DNA from: Zingiber officinale
Taxonomy: Eukaryota; Streptophyta; Magnoliopsida; Zingiberales; Zingiberaceae
Assembly: GCF_018446385.1 (NCBI RefSeq)
Contig: NC_055992.1
Span: 97,544,947-97,608,946, forward strand
Direction of reading: 5' to 3'
Length of the DNA: 64,000 bases
The position numbers were made by a program, and so were the translations under genes. Positions 1 to 12,600 of this stretch are shown here, one piece after another; position 1 is the first letter of the stretch; each line of letters opens with the position of its first letter. Under the pieces are notes generated by a model that was given only the letters and a program-made list of their open reading frames with translations, ran no database searches and was not told the origin of the DNA.

Positions 1-162
1 TTCAAACGATCCAGTATCAACCGGCAAGCCCAATACTCACTCCATTGAATAAATATCTCAAGCAACTATATCCTCATCAAATAAAATCTTACACAATTTA
101 ACTCAGAGAACAGCATTGAGAATCGAGAATCAATCGTTCGCAAAATTCAGAAAAGAACTTAC

Positions 163-405
163 AGTTTCTGATCGTCATCGATCTCGAGCTTCTTCTGGCA
201 CCCAGTAGTAGGATTCGCGATATTGAACTGCAGCAATTACAAGCAAACAGAAGGTCGAAAAACAAATTATAAAAACATCCTACATATCCAGAAGATGATT
301 ATTTCGACAAATTGCACCTATGAACAATGTCAAAACGACAGAAGGACGAAAACAGGAGAGCAATCGATTTTCTGGTACCGGAATACAAGGTTGAATTACC
401 TTCAT
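163..405 (-). CDS. RPS6: 40S ribosomal protein eS6, first two exons (partial)
   Basis: Structural protein of the small cytosolic ribosomal subunit and the classic target of S6 kinase. Exon 1 coding part is only ATGAAG (405-400), followed by a GT donor. Exon 2 is 227-163, entered through a ctgcag acceptor and left through a gtaagt donor in phase 2. Together they read MK + FNIANPTTGCQKKLEIDDDQ + K, the highly conserved eS6 N-terminus. The rest of the roughly 250-residue protein lies left of the window; positions 1-162 are intron 2. No damage is seen in the visible part. Identification rests on the near-invariant N-terminal motif. Whether the gene is intact beyond the window cannot be judged. 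Confidence 0.9.
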
Positions 406-469
406 CTTAAATCGAAAAGCTCTTTCGCGATGGGGAAGGCAGATCGAGGAGTGAGAGTTAACCGCCGAC

Positions 470-510
470 TTAGGGTTTTCTTATGCCCCTATTGGATGCC
501 CAGTATATAG
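470..510 (-). promoter_or_regulatory. eS6 promoter: telo-box and TATA-like site
   Basis: On the minus strand, AAACCCTAA (478-470) is a telo-box, typical of plant ribosomal-protein and other translation-machinery promoters. It lies about 65 bp upstream of the eS6 ATG. A TATA-like stretch (ctatata, 510-504) lies about 30 bp further upstream, so transcription probably begins close to the telo-box. Confidence 0.65.
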
Positions 511-529
511 CGATCAGGATTAGGAAGAG

Positions 530-1322
530 GAGGGTCAGGTAGGCACCGGTCTAGACCGTTGTTTTTCCCTCTCCTCCTGAACCGTTTTTTTTTTAAAACC
601 TACCAAAAACATTATTTCATTTATTTTCTATTTTTATTTGACTGTGATGGTAGTAAAAGGTCATTACCTCCATTTCAGAGGTTCCATATCGTCCGTGCCA
701 GATGTATGAAAGGAGATAAATAATTAATATATAGTCGACTAAGTGATTAAAGGTTCGAACAAAAAATTTCTCAAGAATATGCGTACGATATTGTAGTAAA
801 TCTATTATTTTCTTGTCAATTGGGCACCTTATGAAAACTTTTATTTGATTATCATGATCAATATGAACTAGGATAAAAATGAAAGGGTCATCAAACATTT
901 AAGAATCGAGTCTTAGTCTCGATAAATTAATAAATGAATTTCTTTTAATTAATAAATGAATTTCTTTTAATAGGTAGTTAACCTAAAAATAATAGATTAA
1001 TGAATTGTTTAATATGCGATAAGAAATTTTTATAGAGTCAGACTGATCACTTTAAAAATTAGTTCACGTAAATTAGATATATGATATTAACTTAAAAAAA
1101 ATATCATTTTATAAGAATCATTACAGAAAAATCTTTTTTTATTTTTAATTAGAAGACATGACATTAATCCTTTTAAAATGATATCGCTATCCTTTAATAA
1201 ATTGTTCAATATAATTATCTCCGATCACATATATTAAAGTCTTATCAACTAATTACATGAACAAATCAAGTCCACATTCTAACATAATTGTTATTGTAAT
1301 TATAGCAACTATAATTTATAAT
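530..1322. other. AT-rich intergenic stretch upstream of eS6
   Basis: No gene is recognised. The sequence is AT-rich, with a short tandem duplication of aattaataaatgaatttctt near 943-970. It ends in TAAT/ATTA-rich sequence (about 1285-1322) directly against the first LTR. Confidence 0.6.
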
Positions 1323-1764
1323 TGTCGGGACACTTCGGAGCTAGAAGGAAGTGAATAACTCTTCTCGCTCGCTTCGTAGATGTTATTACAGCATATAAAC
1401 TTGAATCGACAAACTCCCCAATGCTAACACTAGGATTTATTTGGTATCCATCTCAAGAATAGATGGTTAATCCAAGGATCAACACCGAGCACACTCTCCA
1501 CTATCAAAAACACTTATTCTCGAAAATAATCCGAATAAACCTCTTACAACTCACAAAAGCAATACAACTCAAAACAAGAAATAAATACACAAATACAAAT
1601 GAAAAACCGTCTTACTTGATCACTTATTGCTTGTGAATGTCTCTTGTAAGCTTAGAAGTGCAGCAACACCTCAACCCTAAGCTTCCAAGAATTGGTGGAG
1701 AAGATGGAGTGAAGAGATGATTTCGTTTGAACTCATCGTGGCATTTATATTTGCACTTTTAAGA

Positions 1765-2185
1765 CTTCTAATCGATTGGGTCTGCTCCTAATCGATTGTC
1801 ATGTTAAATTCAGTCGATCTCAGCCATCTAAACCTCGCAACCTGGTGAACGATCATATCTCAATCGATTGACCAATCGATTGGGGAGGCTTTGATCGATT
1901 GACCAATCGATTCAGAGCACCTTTGTGCTCTCGTAGAAAGCCCGGAATCGATTGACCAATCGATTCTGACTCCCTTGTGTCTTCGCAAGGAAACCAACTT
2001 CAATCAATCGGTTGATTGATTGGAGTAGCCCAATCGATATGTTGATCAATTGGGGAGTACATTGTGCTCTCGCGAATTCCCTCCAATAGATCAACTGATC
2101 GATTGGGGTGTCTTTGCTCGTAACATTCCCCTAATCAATCAACTGATCGATTGGGACCTAGTTTAATCGATCGATCGATAGGCCA
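1765..2185. repeat. AATCGATT dyad cluster in LTR A1
   Basis: At least eight pairs of the palindrome AATCGATT or close variants (tgatcgattg, caatcgatatg) are separated by 2-4 bases (for example aatcgattgaccaatcgatt) and spaced 40-70 bp apart. Each pair can form a hairpin. The copy at 41410-41835 has the same arrangement. Confidence 0.8.
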
Positions 2186-2389
2186 ACTTTATCTTGTTAA
2201 ACTCAAGTCTAGGGTTCTCTTACCCAACATCTGGTCAACCGTGACTTGTTGGGACTTTCTTATACCTAGCATCCGGTCAACCTTGACCCACTTAAACTTA
2301 TCGTCTCATGTCAAGTGTCTGGTCTTCCATGACCCACTTGGACTTCCAAACACCAGATGTCTAGTTAACCTTGATTTATCTGGATTTCC

Positions 2390-2594
2390 ACATGCCTAGC
2401 TTCACCCACCAGGACGCCCCTTCTGCCTATCTTCACTCACTAGGACTTTTCACCTGATTTCACTCGCCAGTATTTCCCTTCTGCCTAACTTCACTCACTA
2501 GGGATTTCACCTAGCTTCACTCACCAGAATTTTTCTTCTACCTAGTTTCACTCACTAGGACTTTCACATTGGTTGGCTTCACTCACTGGGACTT
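2390..2594 (-). repeat. Short tandem repeat (rc of gtgagtgaagcyagg) in LTR A1
   Basis: Imperfect units of 25-45 bp built on tagcttcactcaccaggac. The same repeat occurs on the opposite strand in the solo LTRs at 20358 and 41952, so these LTRs are related families. Confidence 0.7.
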
Positions 2595-4573
2595 TGTCAG
2601 TTAGAAACCTAGAGCCAATCATATGATGATTGTTGTATGGACTCATTATATCATATTCCTATATATATATATAAAGGTATTTGTTTTGGTTATTATACTT
2701 ACTTGTATTGGTGTCAAATAACTAAGTATAATAGCGTCCTTCAATAGAAGGTTCCTATCTATATCAATCGATTGGTTCAATCGATAGTGAGATGATATAG
2801 AGAACACTACTCTTAATCATTCCTAGTCAAGTATTAACATTCAGGGACAATGTTAATACGACGAGACTAGCATGTAGGTCAACTCGATAACTTGTTCTCA
2901 CAAGTCATGGATATAGAGATATCAAGTTGACACATGAGTATGCATTGGAGAATGTATACTGAATGACCCGCCATGAGAAAGTATCATGGATCGTTATATG
3001 AGTGTCATATACTTTCTCATGTGGCTATTAGTATGACTATTAGTCTTTGGACCTGAAGTCACCATGGTTCCCTACATAAGGAGTTACATACTTTGGCTTC
3101 GTCAAACGTCACCCGTAACTGGGTGGACTATAAAGGCGATTACTGGGTATGTAATAAATTATGCGGAGGGATGTGAGTGATGTAGATGGGATCTATCCCT
3201 CCTATATAACGGGAGAGACATCGTTATTCTTGGTAGAGTGAGACTACTAAGTGCATGGTCATGCCCAAGTGAGTCAATATGAGATATTGAGCTCATTTGA
3301 TTAGAGTGAGTCTACTTGGAGTTCAAGATTTAGATTGATCAGAGGATGACATCATCTATGGCTCAAATTGATCAATCTAGATGTCAAGGATAGAAGGACA
3401 CTTGTCATATATTGTGAAGAGTCACAATTAGTAGTCACAAGGAGATGTTAGATCTCAACATTCTTGTAACTTGGGTAGCAATGATGTATTGCTAGATGTC
3501 GCTCATTATTTATGTTTCTAAATAAGATTTAGAAACATTGTCAATGTTACAAGAACCTATTGGGTCACACACAAAGAACAAGTGGATGGAGATTAGGTTC
3601 ATATGATGAACCAATTGGATTAGGTTCATGTGATGAATCAAAATTGGATTAAGAGTAATCCAAAGTAGACTTATTGAGTTAGACTCAATTAGATTCAATT
3701 GTTGAATGAGTCTAATTTAAAATTGATTCATTGAGTCAATTTATATTAATGAATTGAGATTCATTGAATTGAAATTGACTTAAATCAAAGGTTGGATTTA
3801 ACTCACCTAAGAAGAGAAGTGGCCAAGTTTGACTTGACCAAAATAAGAAGTTGAAACATCAAGTTTGACTTGACCAAATGCCACATCATAAAGGTTGACT
3901 CTTCCTACATGGCATGACTAACCTTACCACATCATCTCCACATCATCAAAGGAGATCAAGAGGCATGGAATGTCAAGAGTCAAAGACCCTTGGCATTCCA
4001 TGTGTGGTCGGCCACATAAATGAATATGAGTTTCATTTGTGACATTGATTTGGTGATTGAATGCTTCTTCCTCCTTAGCTCTCATCTTGCTCCTTCTCAT
4101 CTCTTGGCCGAGAGCCCTAAGCAAGGCAAGAAGGTTAGTGAGTTTTAGTTCCAAGAAGAAAGATAGAGTGATAGTCATATAGAAGAATAAGAAGAGTGTT
4201 TGAGATTCATTATATCTTTTCTTTTCTCTATCTTCTTCTTCCAATCCCATCCGAGAGCCCTAGGAGTGCTAGCACACTTGTGGTGTTCTCTTTCTCCATC
4301 TAGAGTGGTTTGAGAATCACTTCTTGTTCGTGTGGATACTACTAGAGGTGTGTACACTTGAACACACTCGAGATCCGGCAACACTTGGACGAGCGGGATT
4401 TGCGAAGAGCTTCGCTTCAAAAGTATAAACCTTAAACATGTAGATCTAAAGTAGATCTAGGATTAGAAAACTTGTACATGTAAAACTTTTAATATTCGCA
4501 CGGATCCGGTGGCATGGGATTTCGGGGTTTTCTCAACGCAAAAAACGGTTTTTATGGCTCGAAAATCCCAACA
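2595..4573 (+). repeat. Copia 5' LTR
   Basis: Begins TGTCAGTTAG (the 3' copy has TGTTAGTTAG) and ends AAAATCCCAACA just before the primer-binding site. It contains a TATATATATAAAGG stretch near 2660-2677. ORFs at 3510-3698 and 3924-4420 are LTR sequence repeated at 13020-13938, not genes. Confidence 0.9.
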
Positions 4574-4574
4574 G

Positions 4575-4588
4575 TGTTATCAGAGCCA
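4575..4588 (+). other. Copia primer-binding site
   Basis: TGTTATCAGAGCCA directly after the 5' LTR; one base away from the plant initiator Met-tRNA-complementary TGGTATCAGAGCCA. Confidence 0.85.
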
Positions 4589-6146
4589 CGTCCGAACATG
4601 TACTGATTTTTATTTTAATTTTTATGAAAAATTAAAGTTATGTAAGTTTCTATGATTTTGTTAATTTTATGGTTTTTAAGAGTATTTTTCTCGTATAGGC
4701 GAAGCAACAAGTGTTTGGACACTTGTAGGCTTCGACTATCGAGAAAACCTTTCCGAAACGGCAAGGTTACGCCCAAATCGTTTTGGGACAGCGGCTTAAG
4801 GCATTGTAAGATCGTCGTAGGACACTCGTGATATTCATTTCACGAGAAGGGCTGCTGCCCCTAACCCCGCAAGGGGTATTGTCCCGCGATCACGCTCGAA
4901 AATCGCTAAACGGGATCGCTGGAAAATTGTTACTCATAAAATTGTAAAAATAGCAGTAAAATCATAGAAATTTATATAAAATACATAATTTAGAATTATG
5001 TATGATATTGTGATGGTCATGTCCCAAAGAACCCAATTTGATTGGAAATATGTGTTGTAATTCATAATATGGCCTGCGTGCCATTTTTTTGTGATTGTGT
5101 GTGTTGTATATGAACGCAACTTGCGTGTCGTGCCTTCCTTTATTTTATATTCCTGTTGTAAATAGTTTAGACTCGAATGTAACTCGAGTTTCAAATTTGT
5201 AATGTACAAAATTGGAGCGGTGGAAGGTCCACTCGAGGAGGAGTTACGAGGAGGATGCGAGCAACACATGGCAGTCAAAGGGAGGAGCTTGGAGAAGCTG
5301 TTGACTCTAGGTTGACCATCCGATCTTCTCATTGGCTTGAGAAGATCGTAGTAGGGTCATGACTAATCACAATTTAATTAATTACTTGTGTGTGTGTGTA
5401 TGTGATGCATGATAGAGTAGAGTAATTAATTAGTGCTTTAACGATTAGATTAAATCTAAATCGCGTATATGATGCACCACGATTAAATTAGATCTAAATC
5501 GAGTATATGATACACATCAACGATTAGATTAGATCTAAATCGCGTCAACTCGAAATGCCTACCATGCCGTGATACCCATCACTACCTCGATCACATGTTG
5601 TTGTTGAATCTGCCAAAGTAGAGCAACACATATTATCTTGGTAGGGTGGGGAGGGACAATCTTGGTCCCGCCTATCAACGCATGGGTGAGTACAAACTCA
5701 ATTAGATTGAGTAAAGTTAGTTAAACTCAATTGGATCGGGTTTAACTATAGGCATTTTTCAATAGTTGGAAGATAGGTCAAAATCACATTTATATTAACT
5801 CTTGAGCGATTTAGCCAAAGCTAACTCAAGTTTTAATATACATGCGGATCTTGATCCTATAAACAAGAGTTGCATAGAGATGTAATTGATAATTAGTTAC
5901 CTACTGATCATACTAAGTCTTGGATGATTTAGCCAAAGCTAACTCAAGGCGTAGTATGATATGGATCTTGTCCCGCAAGAATTATAGCTAGTTGGTTAGA
6001 ATCTAGTAGGTGTGGTTTGACCACATCCATGACTTGATTCTACAAAAGTTCTATAATTCAGTGGAAGCATCATTTAGTTAAAGGCCTAATTAAATGATTA
6101 GTGGAATATGATTATTTATTTTCTGCATTTACTGTTGTAGATTGTC
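4589..6146 (+). other. Copia leader between primer site and gag
   Basis: No coding capacity recognised. Holds a repeated gattagattaaatctaaatcgcg motif at about 5440-5540 (three variants) and a GT microsatellite near 5388-5402. Confidence 0.6.
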
Positions 6147-6407
6147 ATGTCATCAAACACGAACACCTTCTCCCTGCATTCTGTCCTTGATAAGGACAAG
6201 CTCAATGGAGCTAATTTCTTGGACTGGTACAGGAGTCTGAGAATCGTTCTCACACAAGAAAGAAAACTGTACGTCCTGGAGCAGCCTATTCCGCTGGCAC
6301 CTCCTGCCACTGCCACGCGAGCTGACCGATATGCTTATAAGAAGCATCAAGATGATGCATTAGATGTGTCATGCCTCATGCTCACAACCATAAACTCTGA
6401 GCTTTAG
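6147..6407 (+). pseudogene. Copia gag N-terminal remnant
   Basis: Encodes about 86 residues with the Copia gag start pattern (LDKDKLNGANFLDWYRSLRI, then LTQERKLYVLEQ), stopped by TAG. The remainder of gag is nearly all missing: the next frame resumes 35 bp later with a gag/protease linker (GYLEDLKKNRNK) in a different frame. No CCHC zinc knuckle is present. The gag is internally deleted and frame-shifted and cannot form a normal capsid protein. Confidence 0.85.
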
Positions 6408-6441
6408 AAGCAACATGAGTTGATGACTGCTTATGATATGA

Positions 6442-9400
6442 TTGAACATCTTCATCAGCTATATCAAGGACGAGTGCAAAGGATACTTGGAAGATCTTAA
6501 GAAGAACAGAAATAAGATTTCTACTTCAGGTATACATGTTATAGAAGTCAATCTCTCTATTTCTTCATCGTGGGTATTAGATACCGGATGTGCTTCTCAC
6601 ATTTGTACTAATGTACAGGCGCTGAGAAATAGCAGGGCATTGACGAAGGGCGAGGTAGACCTACGAGTAGGCAATGAAGCACGGGTTACTGCTGTTGCTG
6701 TAGGAACTTACTTTCTATCTCTGCCCTCTGGGCTTGTACTATAATTAGATGAATGTTGTTATGTGCCTGCTCTTACTAAGAACATAATTTTAGTTTCTTG
6801 TTTGGACAAGAAAGGTTTTTCGTTTATAATAAAGAACAAATGTTGTTCAGTTTATTTAAATGAAATGTTCTATTGTAGTGCACCTCTGATGAACGGACTC
6901 TATATTCTAGACATGGAGAACTCTATCTATAATATAAATACCAAAAGGTTCAAGTCAAATGAAATGAACCAAACCTATCTCTGGCACTGTCGTTTAGGTC
7001 ATATAAATGACAAACGCTTATCCCAGCTCCATAAAGATGGTTTGCTGGACTCATTTGATTTTGAATCATATGAGACATGTGAGTCATGCCTACTAGGCAA
7101 GATAACTAAGACTCCCTTTAGTGGACACAGCAAAAGAGCGACTGACTTGTTAGGACTTATACATAGTGATGTATGTGGACCTTTCAATGTTGCTGCCAAG
7201 GGTGATTATAGGTACTTCATTACATTTACTGATGACTTCATTAGATATGGTTATGTGTATCTGATGACACATAAGTCAGAATCCTTTGAAAAGTTCAAAG
7301 CATTCAAGAATGAAGTACAAACCCAGCTTGGCAAGAGTATTAAGATACTTATATCAGATCGAGGTGGTGAATACCTTAGCCATGAGTTTCGTGACTATCT
7401 AGCTGAGTGTGGGATTCTATCTCAACACACTCCTCCTGGAACACCACAGTGAAATGGTGTATCCGAAAGGAGGAATTGTACCCTATTAGATATGGTACGG
7501 TCTATGATGAGTCACACAGATCTTCCTACATCTCTTTGGGGCTATGCTCTGGACACAGCAACCTTCATACTCAACAGTGTTCCATCCAACACTGTGATAA
7601 AGACACCATATAGGATATGGACTGGGAGAGATGCCCAAGTGTCTTTTATGAGGATTTAGGGTTGTGAGGCTTACGTTCGAAGTCAAGTCTCGGACAAACT
7701 GGGACCCAAATCCGATAAGTGTTATTTTATAGGATATCCCAAGGAAACGAAGGGATATTACTTCTACATTCCCAGTCAACACAAAGTAGTTGTGGCTAAG
7801 ACTGGAGTTTTTTTAGAAAGGGACTTTGTTTCTAGAAAAATTAGTGGGAGTACATTCAATCTTGAAGAAGTTCAGGATATGGACCATAGCACTAAAGCTT
7901 TGATGGAAGTTGAACTGGAACCACAAAGTGTTGTGGATGATGAGATTGTTCCACAAGGAGTTGAACCAGTTCAAGTAGACATACCTCTTCGCAGGTCTAA
8001 TAGGGTACTTCGTCATCCTGAGAGATACTCATTTCTCTTGTCTGACCATGATGACGCTATGCTCATTGAGAATGAGTCTATCTTTTATCAGGAAGTTGTG
8101 ATGAGACTACATTCTGAGAAATGGCTAGAGGCCATGAGATCCAAAATGGAATCCATGTATACCAACCAAGTATGGACTTTGGTTGATCCACCTGAAGGGA
8201 TAAAACCCATTGGGTGTAAGTGGGTCTTTAAGAGAAAGACTGACATGGATGGACTGATATATAAGGGCCGTCTGGTAGCTAAAGGTTTCAAACAAATTCA
8301 TGGTATTGACTATGATGAAACCTTTTCTCCAGTAGCGATGTTTAAGTCCATTCGGATCATGCTTGCTATTGCAGCATACCACGATTATGAGATCTTGCAG
8401 ATGGATGTCAAAACCGCGTTTCTGAATGGAAACCTGCTCAAGGATGTGTACATGACACAACCTGAAGGTTTTGTAGATCCACAGCATACTGGCAGAGTAT
8501 GCAAGCTGCATAAGTCCATTTATGGACTAAAGCAAGCTTCTCGGAGCTGGAATCTTCGATTTGATGATACGATCAAACAGTTTGGTTTCATCAAGAATGA
8601 AGATGAACCCTGTGTCTACAAAAAGGTTGTAGGGAACACAGTTGTTTTCCTTGTGTTGTATGTGGATGACATACTCCTCATTGAGAACGACATCCCTTTG
8701 TTGCAGTCTGTAAAGACTTGGCTAGAGAATTATTTCTCAATGAAGGACTTAGGTGAAGCAACCCGTATTCTAGGCATACAGATTTATAGAGATAGATCTA
8801 AAAGATTGCTTGGCCTAAGTCAGAGTACATATATTGACAAGGTATTACTACGGTTTGTCATACAGAATTCCAAGAAAGGATTTCTGCCGATGTCACATGG
8901 TGTGAGTCTTTCGAAGACTCAAAGTCCCTCTTCAAGAGAGGAGAGAGACCGCATGGATCAGATCTCTTATGCTTCAGCCATAGGATCTATCATGTACGTC
9001 ATGCTATGTACTCGTCCTGATGTTTCGTATGCTTTGAGCATGACGCGCAGATACCAGTCAGATCCAGATGAAAGTCACTGGATAGCAGTCAAGAATATTC
9101 TTAAGTACTTGAGAAGGACTAAAGAATATTTCTTGATATATGGAGGCGATGATGAGCTAGCTGTAAAGGGTTACAGTGATGTCATCTTCCAAACTGACCA
9201 GGATGATTATCGATCGCAGTCTGGGTTCGTGTTTTGCATAAATGGTGGTGCTGTGAGCTGGAAGAGTTCAAAGCAGGACACAGTCGCTGATTCTACAACA
9301 GAGGCCGAGTATATTACTGCATCAGAAGCAGTAAAGGAGGCAGTTTGGATCCGCAAGTTCATTATTGAGCTTGGGGTGGTTCCTAGTATAGCCGATCCGG

Positions 9401-9648
9401 TAGAGCTCTATTGTGACAATAATGGAGCAATTGCACATGCTAAGGAACCTCGCTCACACCAGCGGACCAAACACATACTACGACGCTTCCATCTCATTCA
9501 AGAGATCATCGATAGAGGAGATGTGAAGATTTGCATAGTACCCACAGACACTAACATCGCAGATACCTTGATCAAGGCTTTGACACAGAGAAAACATGAT
9601 GGTCACACTAGATCATTAGGCCTTAGAGCCTACACTGATTGGCACTAG
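6442..9648 (+). pseudogene. Copia pol: protease, integrase, RT, RNase H (three in-frame stops)
   Basis: One continuous frame through 3.2 kb broken only by TAA (6742-6744), TGA (7450-7452) and TAG (7657-7659). Protease: LDTGCASHIC near 6577. Integrase: zinc-binding WHCRLGH...CESC, catalytic Asp in HSDVCGPF and TDD, Glu in SDRGGEY. Reverse transcriptase: WVFKRK, MDVKTAFLNG, active-site YVDDILL near 8660. RNase H: ADSTTEAEYI and the C-terminal CDNNGAIA...HIL. The polyprotein would carry out proviral cleavage, cDNA synthesis and integration. The stops at 7450 and 7657 sit where Trp (TGG) is usual and the one at 6742 where Gln is likely. The 618-residue stretch from 7792 is still open. Confidence 0.93.
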
Positions 9649-9662
9649 TGCTAGTGGGAAAT
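9649..9662 (+). other. Copia polypurine tract
   Basis: Purine-rich tgctagtgggaaat directly before the 3' LTR start (TGTTAG at 9663); the plus-strand priming site. Confidence 0.7.
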
Positions 9663-12600
9663 TGTTAGTTAGAGCCCTAGAACCAATTATATGATGATTG
9701 TTGTATGGACTCATTGTATCATATTCCTATATATATATATAAAGGCATTTGTTTTGGGTATTATACTTACTTGTATTGGTGTCAAATAACTAAGTATAAT
9801 AGCGTCCTTGAGTAGAAGGTTCCTATCTATATCAATCGATTGGTTGAATCGATAGTGAAATGATATAGAGAACACTACTCTTAATCATTCCTAGTCAAGT
9901 ATTAACATTCAGAGACAATGTTAATACGACGAGACTAGCATGCAGGTCAACTCGATAACTTGTTCTCACAAGTCATGGATATAGAGATATCAAGTTGACA
10001 CATGGGTATGCATTGAAGAATGTATACTGAATGACCCGCCATGAGAAAGTATCATGGATCGTTATATGAGTGTCATATACTTTCTCATGTGGCTATTAGT
10101 ATGACTATTAGTCCTTGGACCTTAAGTCACCATGGTTCCCTACATAAGGAGTTACATACTTTGGCTTCGTCAAACGTCACCCGTAACTGGGTGGACTATA
10201 AAGGCGATTACTGGGTATGTAATAAATTATGCGGAGGGATGTGAGTGATGTAGATGAGATCTATCCCTCCTATATAACGGGAGTGACATCGTTATTCTTG
10301 ATAGAGTGAGACCACTAAGTGCATGGCCATGCCCAAGTGAGTCAATATAAGATATTGAGCTCATTTGATTAGAGTGAGTCAACTTGAAGTTTAAGATTTA
10401 GATTGATCAGAGGATGACACCGTCTATGCCTCAAATTGATCAATCTAGATGTCAAGGATAGAAGGACACTTGTCATATATTGTGAAGAGTCACAATTAGT
10501 AGTCACAATGTTGGTTAGTCCTAGGAAAACGTACCGGTTCCACTGTACAAAATTTTTTGTACAAGTGTCGAACCTTTCCTTAAATAACATATTATGTTCT
10601 TTAGAAGTTAAATTAGGAATCACAGACGGAACTTAACATCATTGATTCCAAATTTAACTTATCTGTTCTTAATGGTTTAGATTTGAATCGCAAGCGGAAC
10701 TTAACACTATTGATTCAAATCTACCTAAGTTATTAATTCCATAAATATTAATTTCTAAAATTGGCTTCCAAGACTGCATGGCGAGGCACATGACCTTCTT
10801 AGATATGGGAGCAATCACCACCGCCTAGGCAAAGCCTTTTAAGGAAAGCTAATATTTATTTCCTTAAATAACTCTAGGTTAACCAAAAAGAACAATCGAA
10901 TCACAAATTTGAAAAAGAAGAAAACACAAACTCGAAAAATTATTTCAAAAAACTAGATCTAATTGCCTCATGTATTTAGAATTCTTACAAAGAAAATAAC
11001 TAGTATGACGCGGAAGAAAATTACTAGTTATACCTTCTCTTTGTAAGCTAATGACCTCGAGATCTTCTGTCGTATTCCTCGCCTCGCCTTAAACGTCGTG
11101 TGGGCGACGATCCTCCAAGATAAACACCACCCAAAAAAGCTTCTCCTCTTCTTCTAAAATCCGGCCACCAACACCACCAAGGAGAAGAGAGCAAAAGGGA
11201 AAAGAGAGAAGAGAGGGAGGGTCGACCACTTGATGATCTCCAAGCAAGAGAATAAGAATTGTATCTCATGAAGCCCCCTCACCCCTTCTTTTATATTACT
11301 TGCCCAAGGCAAATAAGGAAAAACCTTTTACAAAAAATAAAATCATCCAAAAGTTTTTTCTTTTCCCTTTTTATTTTTCCTTTTCTTTTCTCTTGATTGT
11401 ATCAATCACCAATCAATGGTTGTGATCAATCCTATTTGGTTTAGGATTGTGTTTTGGCCGGCCCCTTGCTTGGGCACCAACCAAGGTGGCCGACCACCAT
11501 ATTTAGGAAAGAATAATTTTTTTATAAAATTTTACAAGAAGAAAAAACTCTTATAAAATTTAAATGCTCTCTTTCCTAGAGTTAAAAAAGGGAAGTTCTA
11601 AAAATTAAAACCATGTTTTAAAATTTAAAACTTCTCTAACAAAATTTTCTTTTTTAACATGATGATAGAAAATTTTAATTTTAAAACTTATCTCCCTTTT
11701 TTTTCTTAAACCATGAGGATGGTTAAAAAAGGAAAGTTTTAAAACTTTTAAAACTCTCTATTAAAACATGTGGCCTAATTCAAATAAGGATAGTTTTAAA
11801 AATTAAAATTTCTCTTTTAAAACTTATAGTTTTCTACAAAGAGAAGATTTTAAAAATTCAAAACACCCCTCCTATTTGAAATAATTGTGGTCGGCCCCTA
11901 CAAGCTTAATCACCAAGCAATAAGGTCGGCCCTATTAAGAGGAGATGTGGCCAACCATTGCTTGGTCACCAAGAAATGGGCCGGCCCCCTTCTTGGACAC
12001 CAAGAAGGGTCTTTCTTTGGATGGACTTGAGGCTTAAATGAGGCTACGACAGGGACCTAGAGGAGAAATTGGTTTTGGCCTTCTGATGAGCTTGAGTATC
12101 CCGTGTTCGCCCCGAACACACAACTCAAGTTCATCGATAATAACTCATTCCACTATAGAGTTATTATCGCACTACCACACCAATCCCAAATTACATTATG
12201 GGCTCCTTCTTATCATGAGTGTGTTAGTCTCCCTGTGTTTAAGATTACGAATGTCCACTAATTAAGTAAGTTACTAACAACTCATTTAATTAATATCTAT
12301 CTCCAAGAGTAGTACCACTCAACTTCATTGTCATGTCGGACTAAGTCCACCTGCAGGGTTTAACATGACAATCCTTATGAGCTCCTCTTGGGGGCATTCT
12401 CAACCTAGATAACTAAGACACAGATTCCTTCTATAATCAACAACACACATTATAAGTAATATCATTTCCCAACTTACCGGGCATATTGATTTATCGAGCT
12501 AAACCTCACCCTTTGATAAGTTAAAGAAATAAATATTAAATATATGTGTTTGTTATTATATTAGGATTAAGAGCACACACTTCCATAATAACTAAGGTCT

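Noticed and set aside
617..898. 93-codon minus-strand ORF
   Set aside because: AT-rich, no recognisable domain, no splice or promoter support; likely chance.
1765..2185. CRISPR-like array of short palindromic repeats
   Set aside because: Repeat units are 8-12 bp, spacing is irregular, no cas genes, and the context is a plant LTR.
3510..4420. Minus-strand ORFs repeated at 13020-13938
   Set aside because: They lie in both LTRs of the Copia element; the duplication reflects the LTR, not a gene pair.
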